Origin: Dictyoglomus sp. NZ13-RE01
Lineage (GTDB): Bacteria > Dictyoglomota > Dictyoglomia > Dictyoglomales > Dictyoglomaceae
Direction of reading: 5' to 3'
NCBI GenBank assembly: GCA_002878375.1
Contig: NIRF01000005.1
Coordinates: 36,743-100,742 of the forward strand
Length of the DNA stretch: 64,000 nucleotides
Positions 44,153 to 52,407 of this stretch are shown here, piece by piece (within the stretch, counting starts at the first letter, position 1; every line of letters starts with the position of its first letter). The position numbers and the translations under genes are program-made. The notes beneath the pieces are model-generated. The model ran no database searches. It had not been told where the DNA came from and saw only the letters and a program-made list of their open reading frames with translations.

Positions 44153-45373
44153 ATGGTTGATTTACGTCCATTTTCTGGAATGCACTATAATAAAAATATT
44201 CCGCTTGATAAAGTTATTTGTCCACCATATGATGTTATTTCTGCAGAAGAGAAAGTAAGATTTTTGAATACTCATCCATATAATTTTATACATTTGACAT
44301 TAGGCGATAAAAATCCACCTAATTATCAGGAGATATCGCAAATCTTAGATAATTGGATTAAAGAAGGAATTTTAGAAAAGGAAGAACCCGCTTTATATTT
44401 ATATAAACAGAGATTTTACTGGAATGGTAGAAAGGAATCTACCTTTGGCATTCTCGGTCTAATTAAGTTGCAACCATTTGGGGAAGACATAATGCCCCAT
44501 GAACAAACCTTTCAGGGTCCTAAAAAGGATAGATTAGAGTTGCTTAAACATTGTAAGGCTAATTTTGAGCCTATATGGGGCATCTATGAGGATAAAGAGG
44601 GGATTGTCTCTAATATTTGGAAAGAATTAGATAAAACGGATCCCTTTCTTAGGACAAAAGGATGGGATGATAGGGAGCACTATTTGTGGAAAATACCTGC
44701 TGAATGGCAATATAGAATTATAGAGTTTTTTAAAACCCAAAAAATTCTAATAGCGGATGGACATCATAGATATGAAGCTTCTTACATGTATTATAACGAG
44801 GTAAAAAACGAAAATGCTGGTTATGTATTAATTTTATTAACTGATCTATATGATCCTGGCGTTAAAGTATTACCAACCCATAGATTAATGAAAAAAGAGC
44901 TAAAGATTTCCCTTTTTGATATGGAAGAAATTTTTACTATCAGTGAGGAAGATTTTGATGAAGAGAAGTTAAACTTGTATTTTAATCCTGCAAAGCCACT
45001 TATTTATTACTATGATGGTAAAAAATTATACAGTTTAACTCCTAAAACGAACTATTTTTCTAAAGCTTCTGAAAAGTCGAATTTGTGGTGGGCTCTTCCT
45101 ACCACACTACTACAAAAAGGAGTATGGGAAGAAATACTTAAAATTAAAGAAGGTGAATTACAGGAAAAAGGATTAATAAGGTTTTCTCATAGTTTACAAG
45201 AAGTGAAGGATTTGATCAAGTTAGGAGATTTTGGTTCTGCCTTTTTATTACCTGCTATACCTTTGGAAATTATATATGCTTTATCTATAAAAGGTGAAAG
45301 GCTTCCTCAAAAGTCTACATATTTTTATCCTAAACCTGTATCTGGACTAGTCTTTTGGAAAATGGAATTATGA
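44153..45373 (+). CDS. DUF1015 family protein
   Basis: 406 residues. VDLRPFSGMHYN at the start, VICPPYDVIS near 25, FGILGLIKLQPFG near 105, and IADGHHRYEASYMY near 200 are signatures of DUF1015 (COG4198), an uncharacterised cytosolic family found in many anaerobes and sometimes next to serine metabolism genes. The conserved histidine pair in DGHHRYE suggests an enzyme. It is 3 bp downstream of the kinase gene and overlaps rodA. Function unknown. Confidence 0.85.
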   Translation: MVDLRPFSGMHYNKNIPLDKVICPPYDVISAEEKVRFLNTHPYNFIHLTLGDKNPPNYQEISQILDNWIKEGILEKEEPALYLYKQRFYWNGRKESTFGILGLIKLQPFGEDIMPHEQTFQGPKKDRLELLKHCKANFEPIWGIYEDKEGIVSNIWKELDKTDPFLRTKGWDDREHYLWKIPAEWQYRIIEFFKTQKILIADGHHRYEASYMYYNEVKNENAGYVLILLTDLYDPGVKVLPTHRLMKKELKISLFDMEEIFTISEEDFDEEKLNLYFNPAKPLIYYYDGKKLYSLTPKTNYFSKASEKSNLWWALPTTLLQKGVWEEILKIKEGELQEKGLIRFSHSLQEVKDLIKLGDFGSAFLLPAIPLEIIYALSIKGERLPQKSTYFYPKPVSGLVFWKMEL

Positions 45374-46455
45374 GACGTAAAGAATTAAGGTTAATTATTT
45401 TACCTCTAATATTAATAGTGATTGGGCTATTTAGTATTTATAGTGCTACTATTAGTAGGCTTGTAGCTAATAATTTGTCTCCTTATCTTTTTGTTGAACG
45501 TCAATTTGTAGCTTTTATTATCGGTGTAATTCTTTCGCTTATTATAATGAGTTTTCCTTATAGGGTTTGGGAGAGGCTTTACATATTTATATACGTAATT
45601 AATATTTTCTTGTTAATAGCAGTATTATTGTTTGGAAATGAGAGATTAGGAGCTCAAAGATGGTTTTCCATATTTGGTTTTTCTTTTCAACCTTCAGAAC
45701 TTTCAAAATTTTTTAATATTTTATTTTTTAGTGGATTCTTTTCAAAATTAAAAAGAGAAAAAGACGAATTGGGACTTAAGGAATTTATCATATCTGGTAT
45801 TCTTTTGTTTATTACCTTTATGACAGTCTTTTTACAGCCAGATTTAGGTACATCTATAATAATTGCTCTTGAGGGTGTATTTCTATTTCTAATTGGAGGT
45901 ATTCCCAGAAGATATATTATAAAGTTTGGTTTAGTAATTATTTTGTTGCTTCCTTTTTTTTGGTTCTTTTTGAAGCCTTATCAACAGCAAAGAATAATAA
46001 CCTTTTTAAATCCAGAAAAGGATCCTTTAGGGAGTGGTTATCAGATATTACAAGGATTAATTGCTGTTGGATCTGGAGGATTATTTGGCAAAGGGTGGCT
46101 TTCAGGTCCTCAAACTCATCTTAATCTTATACCTGAACAGCATACAGATTTCATATTTACTGTTATTGCGGAGGAATTTGGATTTTTTGGTTCTTTAATT
46201 TTATTGATGATTTACTTATTATTCTTTTATTATTGTTGGCAACTGTATGTTAGTGTTAATGATATTTACCCTAAATTAATAGTTGGAGGAATATTATTTT
46301 CTTGGGTTATTCAAGTATTTATTAATATAGGAATGGTTTTAGGAGTTCTTCCTATTGTAGGTGTGCCACTTCCTTTTGTAAGTTTCGCAAGAACTTCATT
46401 AATAACAAATATCCTTATGGTTGCCTTTTTAGTCAATATATCTATGAGGAGCTAA
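45370..46455 (+). CDS. rodA: RodA-type peptidoglycan polymerase
   Basis: About 361 residues from the ATG at 45370, which forms an ATGA overlap with the DUF1015 stop. A SEDS-family polytopic membrane glycosyltransferase with around ten helices. RWFSIFGFSFQPSELSK near 97, FLQPDLGTSI near 155, LIPEQHTDFIF near 250 and GVPLPFVSFARTSL near 330 match RodA. Normally elongation-specific. mreB and PBP2-elongation genes are not in the window. In RodA the last motif is usually FVSYGGSS; the FARTS variant here is unusual. Confidence 0.9.
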   Translation: MRRKELRLIILPLILIVIGLFSIYSATISRLVANNLSPYLFVERQFVAFIIGVILSLIIMSFPYRVWERLYIFIYVINIFLLIAVLLFGNERLGAQRWFSIFGFSFQPSELSKFFNILFFSGFFSKLKREKDELGLKEFIISGILLFITFMTVFLQPDLGTSIIIALEGVFLFLIGGIPRRYIIKFGLVIILLLPFFWFFLKPYQQQRIITFLNPEKDPLGSGYQILQGLIAVGSGGLFGKGWLSGPQTHLNLIPEQHTDFIFTVIAEEFGFFGSLILLMIYLLFFYYCWQLYVSVNDIYPKLIVGGILFSWVIQVFINIGMVLGVLPIVGVPLPFVSFARTSLITNILMVAFLVNISMRS

Positions 46456-46457
46456 AT

Positions 46458-48239
46458 ATGAAAAGGAGTTTGGACGATATTTTAATAAATGTAAAATCTC
46501 CCGGAAGATATGTAAATGGTGAATTCAACGTTATTAAGAAGGATTGGTCAGATCCAAATATTAAATTGAAGGTTGCTTTAGCCTTTCCAGATCTTTATGA
46601 GGTAGGTATGTCAAATCTTGGTTTTCAAATTATTTATCATCTACTAAATAGAAGAAGGGATGTTTTATGTGAAAGAGTTTTTGTGCCAGATATAGATATG
46701 GAGAATCTTTTGAGATACTATAAAATACCATTATTCTCCTTAGAGGGAAAAGTACCTTTGAAGAATTTTGATTGGATTGGATTTAGTATATCTTATGAGC
46801 TAAATTACTCTGGAATTTTGACAATTTTAAGCTTAGCAGGGATACCATTTTTAAGTGCGGAAAGAGGAAAAAATGATCCGTTAATCATAGCAGGTGGACC
46901 TTCTGTTCTGAATCCTGAGCCTATTGCTCCTTTTATCGATATATTTTTTGTGGGTGAGGCAGAGGAAACTTTAGATAAGGTTGTAGATGTATTTATAGAA
47001 TGGAAAAATTATAGCAATGATAGAATGGAACTCTATAAAAATTTAGTTAAGTTTGGTTGTATTTATATTCCCTCTTTATATGATTTTAAAGACAAGAAGG
47101 TTTATCCTATTTATGATTGGGCACCAAAAAGAATTAAGAAGGAGATTGTTAAAGATTTAGACAATGCCTTTTTCCCTACAAAGCCATTAGTACCAATTCA
47201 GTCTGTAGTACATGACAGAGGCGTAGTTGAGATAATGAGAGGATGTCATAGAAATTGCAGATTTTGTTTAGCTGGTTATGTATACAGACCTAAAAGGTAT
47301 AGAAGTCCAGATAAAATTAGAGAATATGTAAGAGAAATTATTAAAAATACTGGTTATGAAGAGATAAGTCTTTTATCTTTGAGCAGTAATGATTATCCAT
47401 ATATAGAAGAATTGATCGATGAATTAAATGATGAGTTTTCAAAAAACTATATTAATTTTTCTCTTCCCTCTCTTAGAGCAGATAAATTCTCTTTGGATCT
47501 TTCAAAAAAATTATCAAAGGTTAGGAAATCAGGTCTAACTTTTGCAATAGAAGCTGGAACTGAGAGACTTAGAAAAGTAATTAATAAAGGATTAAAAACT
47601 GAAGATTTTTTAAACACTGTAAAAACAGCATATTCTATGGGATGGAGAAGAATCAAACTATATTTTATGCTTGGTCTTCCTACAGAGAGTAATGAAGATA
47701 TTAGAGAATTAACAAATTTGATGTGGCAAATAGTAAAGGAAAATAAGGGAATTCATCTGCATCTTGGCTTTTCCATATTTATTCCAAAACCTCATACCCC
47801 TTTTCAGTGGGAAAAATTTGAGGAAAAGGAAATTATAAAAGAGAGAGAACATATGATTTTACATGCTCTTAAGAAGGGTCCTTTTGATATTGATTTTCAC
47901 GATTATAATATGAGTTATTTGGAAGCTATATTCTCAAGAGGAGATAGGAATTTATCAAAGGTATTAGAGAAAGCATGGAGTAAGGGAAGTAGATTGGAAG
48001 GTTGGAAAGATTATTTGAATATAGATTATTGGAAAGAGGCTTTTGAGGAGGAAGGAGTAGACCCCAAGGATTATCTTAGAGAGAGGGATTTAAATGAAAA
48101 TTTACCTTGGGATCATATTGATGTGGGTGTTAATAAAGAGTATTTAATGAAGGAAAGAGAGAAGGCATATTCAGGAAAAGATACTCTACCATGTGAATGG
48201 GGAAAGTATTGCGAGTTGTGTGGGGCTTGCTATGGATAA
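46458..48239 (+). CDS. TIGR03960 family B12-binding-domain radical SAM protein
   Basis: 593 residues. The N-terminal region has a B12-binding-like fold (LAFPDLYEVGMSNLGFQII, IIAGGPSVLNPEPIAPFID). The radical SAM cluster cysteines are in GCHRNCRFCLAGYVYRP near 258 (CxxxCxxC). GLPTESNEDIREL near 400 and FIPKPHTPFQWE near 440 follow. A cysteine-rich end (CEWGKYCELCGACYG) may bind another cluster. It overlaps the DUF2344 gene, its usual partner in bacteria, where the pair often precedes RNase G. The reaction is unknown. Confidence 0.9.
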   Translation: MKRSLDDILINVKSPGRYVNGEFNVIKKDWSDPNIKLKVALAFPDLYEVGMSNLGFQIIYHLLNRRRDVLCERVFVPDIDMENLLRYYKIPLFSLEGKVPLKNFDWIGFSISYELNYSGILTILSLAGIPFLSAERGKNDPLIIAGGPSVLNPEPIAPFIDIFFVGEAEETLDKVVDVFIEWKNYSNDRMELYKNLVKFGCIYIPSLYDFKDKKVYPIYDWAPKRIKKEIVKDLDNAFFPTKPLVPIQSVVHDRGVVEIMRGCHRNCRFCLAGYVYRPKRYRSPDKIREYVREIIKNTGYEEISLLSLSSNDYPYIEELIDELNDEFSKNYINFSLPSLRADKFSLDLSKKLSKVRKSGLTFAIEAGTERLRKVINKGLKTEDFLNTVKTAYSMGWRRIKLYFMLGLPTESNEDIRELTNLMWQIVKENKGIHLHLGFSIFIPKPHTPFQWEKFEEKEIIKEREHMILHALKKGPFDIDFHDYNMSYLEAIFSRGDRNLSKVLEKAWSKGSRLEGWKDYLNIDYWKEAFEEEGVDPKDYLRERDLNENLPWDHIDVGVNKEYLMKEREKAYSGKDTLPCEWGKYCELCGACYG

Positions 48240-48861
48240 ATTTTATTATAGATTATCTTATTACAAAAAGGGGAAGCTTACTTATATCGGTTTTTTAGAT
48301 TTGGCTAAATTTATTATCCGTTCTCTAAGGAGAACAGGCTTACCTGTGGCTTATTCGCAAGGCTTTAATCCCCAGCCTTTAGTGTCCTTTTCTTTACCAA
48401 TACCTGTTGGGGTAGAAAGTAAAAGGGAATGGATTGATATTGCCTTAACTGAGAACGTAGAGGAAAAATTGATCATAGAAAAATGGAATAAGGAATTACC
48501 TGATGATTTGAAGTTTATTTCGTGTAGGTTTATGAAGGTTCCAAAAACATTAGATATTAATTTTATAAAATATGAACTTACTTTTTTCCATGTAGATATT
48601 CTTGGTCTCAAGAGGGATATTGAAAATTTTGAAATATCAGATAAATTTTATATTTTAGTACGTAGAGGAGATAAGATAAAATATTTAGACATGAAGGGGT
48701 TAGTGCAAAAGATAGAATTAAAAGATAGCGATAATATTATTGAGGCTTTGGTAAAGGTTAATAATGGTAATATATTACGAGGAGAGGAAATATTAGAAAT
48801 ATTTACTGTAAAGCCTATTATAAAAAGACATGTAAGAGAATTAATTACTGATGAGATATAA
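48232..48861 (+). CDS. TIGR03936/DUF2344 radical SAM-associated protein
   Basis: 209 residues from the ATG at 48232, inside the last codons of the radical SAM gene. YRLSYYKKGKLTYIGFLDL at the N-terminus and YSQGFNPQPLVSFSLPIPVG near 47 are the family signature. The partner protein is normally encoded by, or fused to, the TIGR03960 radical SAM enzyme. The role is unknown but probably concerns RNA or ribosome modification. Confidence 0.9.
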   Translation: MDKFYYRLSYYKKGKLTYIGFLDLAKFIIRSLRRTGLPVAYSQGFNPQPLVSFSLPIPVGVESKREWIDIALTENVEEKLIIEKWNKELPDDLKFISCRFMKVPKTLDINFIKYELTFFHVDILGLKRDIENFEISDKFYILVRRGDKIKYLDMKGLVQKIELKDSDNIIEALVKVNNGNILRGEEILEIFTVKPIIKRHVRELITDEI

Positions 48862-49612
48862 ACTTATAATTACAGATTTTGATGGGAGTTTAGTTGGGGA
48901 TAGCCTTAATATTTCTTATCAAAACATATCTGCAATCAATAGATTTAGGGAGATGGGGGGAGATATTACTATAGCAACAGGTAGAAGATGGAGTTCTATT
49001 AAACCCTTTGTAGAGCTATTGAATATTAAAATACCTGTTATATTATATAATGGCGCAGGTATTTATGATCCTACTAAAGAAAATTGGATATATAGAAAGT
49101 TTTTGCGAGTAGAATTTTTGAAAGAGATATTGAGATTTTTAAAAACTTACGAAGGGAAATGTTCATTTGGATTTTATATAAATGATGAGCTCTATGAGGA
49201 ATGGAAAATTGATAAAATATTTAGTCTTTTAGAAGGTAAAGTAATAAAATTTTTTATTGAGGCTGATAGAAAGATTCTTGAAGAGATTCAAAGGGGATTG
49301 AATAAATACTTCTACGATAAAGTTACTATTGTTATCTCTTCTTATAAGTTTTTAGAAATATTACCAAAAGGTTGTTCAAAAGGTAGAGCAATGTTAAAAT
49401 TGCTTCATCTTTTGAAAATATCACCTATGGAAGTTATAGCTATTGGAGATTATGATAACGATTTAGATATGTTGAAGCTTGCTGGAATAGGGATAACTCT
49501 TCCTAATGCTTCGGAAAGGGTAAAAAAGTTTGCGGATTTTGTAACTAAAAGTGATCCGGATGGTGCAATAGCAGAGATAATTAATAAATTAGAGAGAGGT
49601 GAGTTAATATGA
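48851..49612 (+). CDS. HAD-superfamily IIB phosphatase (Cof-like)
   Basis: 253 residues. Motif I is ITDFDGSLVG (residues 6-15) with the two aspartates; motif II is ATGRRW near 43; motif III lysine is in KGCSKGRAML near 180; and motif IV is GDYDNDLDML near 200. The cap domain between motifs II and III is the C2B type of Cof hydrolases, which dephosphorylate sugar phosphates or flavin/PLP phosphates. The substrate is not predictable. It overlaps the previous gene by 11 bp and cutA by 4 bp. Confidence 0.9.
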   Translation: MRYKLIITDFDGSLVGDSLNISYQNISAINRFREMGGDITIATGRRWSSIKPFVELLNIKIPVILYNGAGIYDPTKENWIYRKFLRVEFLKEILRFLKTYEGKCSFGFYINDELYEEWKIDKIFSLLEGKVIKFFIEADRKILEEIQRGLNKYFYDKVTIVISSYKFLEILPKGCSKGRAMLKLLHLLKISPMEVIAIGDYDNDLDMLKLAGIGITLPNASERVKKFADFVTKSDPDGAIAEIINKLERGELI

Positions 49613-49917
49613 TCTTAGTTTTTTGTACAACAAAAGATTCAGAAGAAGCTTATAATTTGGCTAATTTTTTACTTGATGAAAAATTGATTGCCTGTGCTAA
49701 TATTGTTCCTAATATAAGGTCTTTATATTTTTGGAAAGGAAGTAAAGAGGATACTAATGAATATCTACTAATTATGAAAACTGTTGAATCAAAGTTTCCT
49801 AATTTGGTTAAAAAAATCAAAGAAAAGCATAGCTATGAACTGCCTGAAATAATAGCAATTCCTGTTAGCAATGCAGATCCTGAATATGTAAAATGGATAG
49901 AGGAAAGTCTGAGTTAG
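49609..49917 (+). CDS. cutA: CutA1 divalent-ion tolerance protein
   Basis: 102 residues, normal length. The trimeric ferredoxin-like family is marked by LLDEKLIACANIVP near 25, SLYFWKGSKEDTNEYLLIMKT split over 45-65, and HSYELPEIIAIPV near 78. Named for copper tolerance in E. coli, but its exact role is unsettled. It overlaps tadA. Confidence 0.94.
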   Translation: MILVFCTTKDSEEAYNLANFLLDEKLIACANIVPNIRSLYFWKGSKEDTNEYLLIMKTVESKFPNLVKKIKEKHSYELPEIIAIPVSNADPEYVKWIEESLS

Positions 49918-50375
49918 ATATTTTTTATATGAAAGAGGCTTTAAAAGAAGCAGAAAAGGCTTACCTGCTTGGAGAAGTACCTGTAGGAGCTATCATAGTT
50001 GATGGGCAAGGAAAAATAATATCAAGGGGCTATAATTTAAAAGAGAGCAAAAAAGATCCTACTGCACATGCGGAGATTGTAGCTATAAGGAAAGCAGTTA
50101 AAAAATATAATAATTGGCGATTAGAAGATTGTACTTTATATGTAACATTAGAACCATGCGTTATGTGTTATGGTGCAATTGTTCAATCACGGATTCAGAA
50201 AGTTGTTTTTGGAGCATATGATAAAAAATTTGGAGTTTTTGGCTCTACCATTAATCTGAATGAGCTTAATCTTTTTAATCATAAAGTTAATGCAATGGGT
50301 GGAATATTGGAAGAAGAAAGCTCGGAGCTTTTGAAAAAATTTTTTAAAAATCTAAGGGATTTTTCAAATAAATAG
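49893..50375 (+). CDS. tadA: tRNA-specific adenosine deaminase
   Basis: 160 residues as given; the real start may be a few codons later, because family N-termini resemble YMKEALKEAEKAY near residue 13, but no other start has a good ribosome-binding site. HAEIVAIRKA near 67 (His and catalytic Glu) and PCVMCYGAI near 97 (two zinc cysteines) are the deaminase motifs. It converts A34 of tRNA-Arg(ACG) to inosine. It overlaps cutA by 25 bp. Confidence 0.94.
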   Translation: MDRGKSELDIFYMKEALKEAEKAYLLGEVPVGAIIVDGQGKIISRGYNLKESKKDPTAHAEIVAIRKAVKKYNNWRLEDCTLYVTLEPCVMCYGAIVQSRIQKVVFGAYDKKFGVFGSTINLNELNLFNHKVNAMGGILEEESSELLKKFFKNLRDFSNK

Positions 50376-50389
50376 ATTTATGGTAAAAT
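50361..50389 (+). promoter_or_regulatory. Predicted promoter for tRNA-Ser
   Basis: TTTTCA (50361-50366), a 17-bp spacer and TAAAAT (50384-50389) end 7 bp before the tRNA-Ser gene. The -35 overlaps the end of tadA. Confidence 0.6.
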
Positions 50390-50396
50390 TATCTAC

Positions 50397-50488
50397 GGAG
50401 AGGTGGCTGAGTGGACGAAGGCGCTCGCCTGGAGAGCGAGTAGACCGCGAAAGCGGTCTCGTGGGTTCGAATCCCACCCTCTCCGCCA
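50397..50488 (+). tRNA. tRNA-Ser (GGA)
   Basis: 92 nt with encoded CCA. The acceptor pairs GGAGAGG with CCTCTCC, the anticodon stem is CTCGC/GCGAG with loop CTGGAGA (anticodon GGA at 50431-50433), and a long class II variable arm (GACCGC-GAAA-GCGGTC) is typical of serine tRNAs. Confidence 0.97.
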
Positions 50489-50508
50489 TTTAAATTTTGG
50501 GGTATTTT

Positions 50509-50736
50509 ATGGAAAGTATAAGAAGCATTATTAGTACGGGAACAATTATATTGAGTTTTGTTTTGGGATTTCTCTCTGCATATGCTGTAGTAAGAGAGAT
50601 AAATTTCTCTTTGTTTTTGAAGAATGATAAGAGTGTTGGTGCTCTTATCGCAAAAGCAATATTATTCATTATAATTTGGGCATTTGTAGGACAGTTTTTA
50701 AGTTTCATTTTTGTTTTAATTAAATTACAGGAGTAA
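50509..50736 (+). CDS. Small membrane protein of unknown function (75 aa)
   Basis: TTTGGGGTA lies at good spacing before the ATG at 50509. Two membrane helices are predicted (about 8-28 and 45-70), with the charged stretch REINFSLFLKNDKS between them. No family was recognised. It sits between tRNA-Ser and the SRP RNA and ends 5 bp before the RNA. Confidence 0.6.
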   Translation: MESIRSIISTGTIILSFVLGFLSAYAVVREINFSLFLKNDKSVGALIAKAILFIIIWAFVGQFLSFIFVLIKLQE

Positions 50737-50739
50737 AAT

Positions 50740-51023
50740 CTCTCAGGGCTATGCTTAGGTGGGGAGCTAGCGGTGCCCTGTACCTGCAATCCGCTATAGC
50801 AGGACCGAAAGGCCACCTGAGGCTTTGCCTTGTAGAATAGGAGGGAGTATGGGAACGATGATAGTCAGGAACTGTGCAATGGGAAGGCTTCAAACCCCGC
50901 CAGGTCCGAAAGGAAGCAACGGTAAGAAGCTCTTCTCATGTGCCGCAGGACTCCTGACTGGAGTTCACCGCTCCCTTACTATCTGGAAGGCATAAGTCGA
51001 GGGTGGAGGCATAGCCCTGAGAA
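50740..51023 (+). ncRNA. ffs: Signal recognition particle RNA, large (Alu-containing) type
   Basis: About 284 nt. The ends pair as CTCAGGGCTATGC (50742-50754) with GCATAGCCCTGAG (51009-51021). The 5' part has an Alu-type fold (GGTGGGGAGCTAGCGGTGCC, CTGTACCTGCAATCCGC). The S domain carries the Ffh-binding helix 8 with GCCAGGTCCGAAAGGAAGCA and ACGG. The long form, with helices 1-5, resembles Bacillus and archaeal SRP RNA rather than the short E. coli 4.5S RNA. Promoter not clearly identified. Confidence 0.96.
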
Positions 51024-51037
51024 ATTTTAGAGTAGAA

Positions 51038-51808
51038 ATGTTTATAGATCTACATACTCACTTAAATCAGTCACCATTATTAGAAAGATGGAAAAATATT
51101 TATCAAGAGGCTAAAGAAGCTGGTGTTCTTGGAATAGTAGTAGTAGGATACGATTTTGATTCAAGTAAAATAGCCTCTGAAATATCATCCCAAGAAGATC
51201 TTATATTTTATTCAATTGGTATTCATCCTCATGAGGCTGACTCTATAAACTACGAGTCTTTTCCATGGGATAGGCTTATAGGGGAAAAGACATTAGCAAT
51301 AGGTGAGATAGGATTGGATTATTATAAGATGTATTCTGATAAAGAATCTCAGAAAAAATTATTTAGGGAAGGAATAAATTTTGCAAAAAAATATAAATTG
51401 CCTATTATTGTGCATTGTAGAGATGCATATAAGGATTTAGTTGAGATTATGAGAGAAGAGAAGGCTTGGGAAGTTGGAGGAATAATGCATAGTTACTCGG
51501 GAAGTTATGAAATAGCAAAAGAACTTGCGAACTGGGGATTTATATTTTCTTTTTCAGGACCAATTACTTATCCTAATGCAAATAGACTGAGAGAGGTAGT
51601 AGAAAAATTGCCTTTAGATTTAATAGTTTTGGAAACAGATTGTCCTTATCTACCTCCCCAATCGATTCGGGGTAAAACAAATGAGCCAAAATATCTTATA
51701 GAGATTGCAAAAAAGCTTAGTGAAATTAAAAAAATTTCTTTAGAAAAATTAGAAGAAAAATTAGAAGAGAACATAAAAAGAATTTTTCCTCAATTTTTTA
51801 AAAAATGA
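51038..51808 (+). CDS. TatD family deoxyribonuclease
   Basis: 256 residues. Metal-binding residues of the TIM-barrel hydrolase are in DLHTHLNQ (HxH, residues 3-10), GEIGLDYYKMYSD near 95 (Glu), VHCRDAY near 128 (His), MHSYSGS near 153 (His) and ETDCPYL near 204 (Asp). It is likely a Mg2+-dependent 3'-5' exonuclease of DNA/RNA repair and turnover. It overlaps the next gene by 4 bp, a partnership that gives that radical SAM family its name. Confidence 0.93.
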   Translation: MFIDLHTHLNQSPLLERWKNIYQEAKEAGVLGIVVVGYDFDSSKIASEISSQEDLIFYSIGIHPHEADSINYESFPWDRLIGEKTLAIGEIGLDYYKMYSDKESQKKLFREGINFAKKYKLPIIVHCRDAYKDLVEIMREEKAWEVGGIMHSYSGSYEIAKELANWGFIFSFSGPITYPNANRLREVVEKLPLDLIVLETDCPYLPPQSIRGKTNEPKYLIEIAKKLSEIKKISLEKLEEKLEENIKRIFPQFFKK

Positions 51809-52407
51809 GTACAGTTTATGTATTAGGAGAAAATCTATACCTTAATATAACCAATCAGTGTACAAACCGATGTACCTTTTGTATTAGAAACTTTACTGAT
51901 AGAGTTGGAGATAAAGTTCTTTGGTTAAATTACGAACCCACCTATGATGAAATCACTAAAGAGTTGGAGCAATATTTACCTTTAGATAGATTTAAAGAGA
52001 TAGTATTCTGTGGATTTGGCGAACCTCTTCTAAGAATAAATTTATTAAAGAAGTTAGTAGAATTTATTAGATCTAAATCAAGTGGTGTAAAAATCAGAGT
52101 GGATACTAATGGACATGCAAATATATTTCATCAAAGAAATGTAATTGAAGAATTAAAAGACTATATTGATGCTATATATATTAGTCTGAATGCTGAAAAT
52201 GAAGAGAAGTATAATAAAATATGCAGACCCGTTTTTGAGAGTGTTTACAATGATTTATTAGAATTTATAAAACTCTCTAAACTTTATATAAAAGAAGTTA
52301 AAGTTAGCATAGTAGATTTACCAATTGTTGATAAAAAATCTTGCGAAGAGATAGCAAAAGAAATTGGTGTTCCATTATATGTTAGAAGTTTTGTTAAAAC
52401 CTTATGA
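51805..52407 (+). CDS. TatD-associated radical SAM protein
   Basis: 200 residues. NLYLNITNQCTNRCTFCIR near 10-28 holds the CxxxCxxC 4Fe-4S site, and FCGFGEPLLR near 67 is the GGE-like SAM contact. This short family lies next to tatD in many anaerobes; the substrate is unknown. A C-terminal Fe-S domain is absent. Confidence 0.85.
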   Translation: MSTVYVLGENLYLNITNQCTNRCTFCIRNFTDRVGDKVLWLNYEPTYDEITKELEQYLPLDRFKEIVFCGFGEPLLRINLLKKLVEFIRSKSSGVKIRVDTNGHANIFHQRNVIEELKDYIDAIYISLNAENEEKYNKICRPVFESVYNDLLEFIKLSKLYIKEVKVSIVDLPIVDKKSCEEIAKEIGVPLYVRSFVKTL

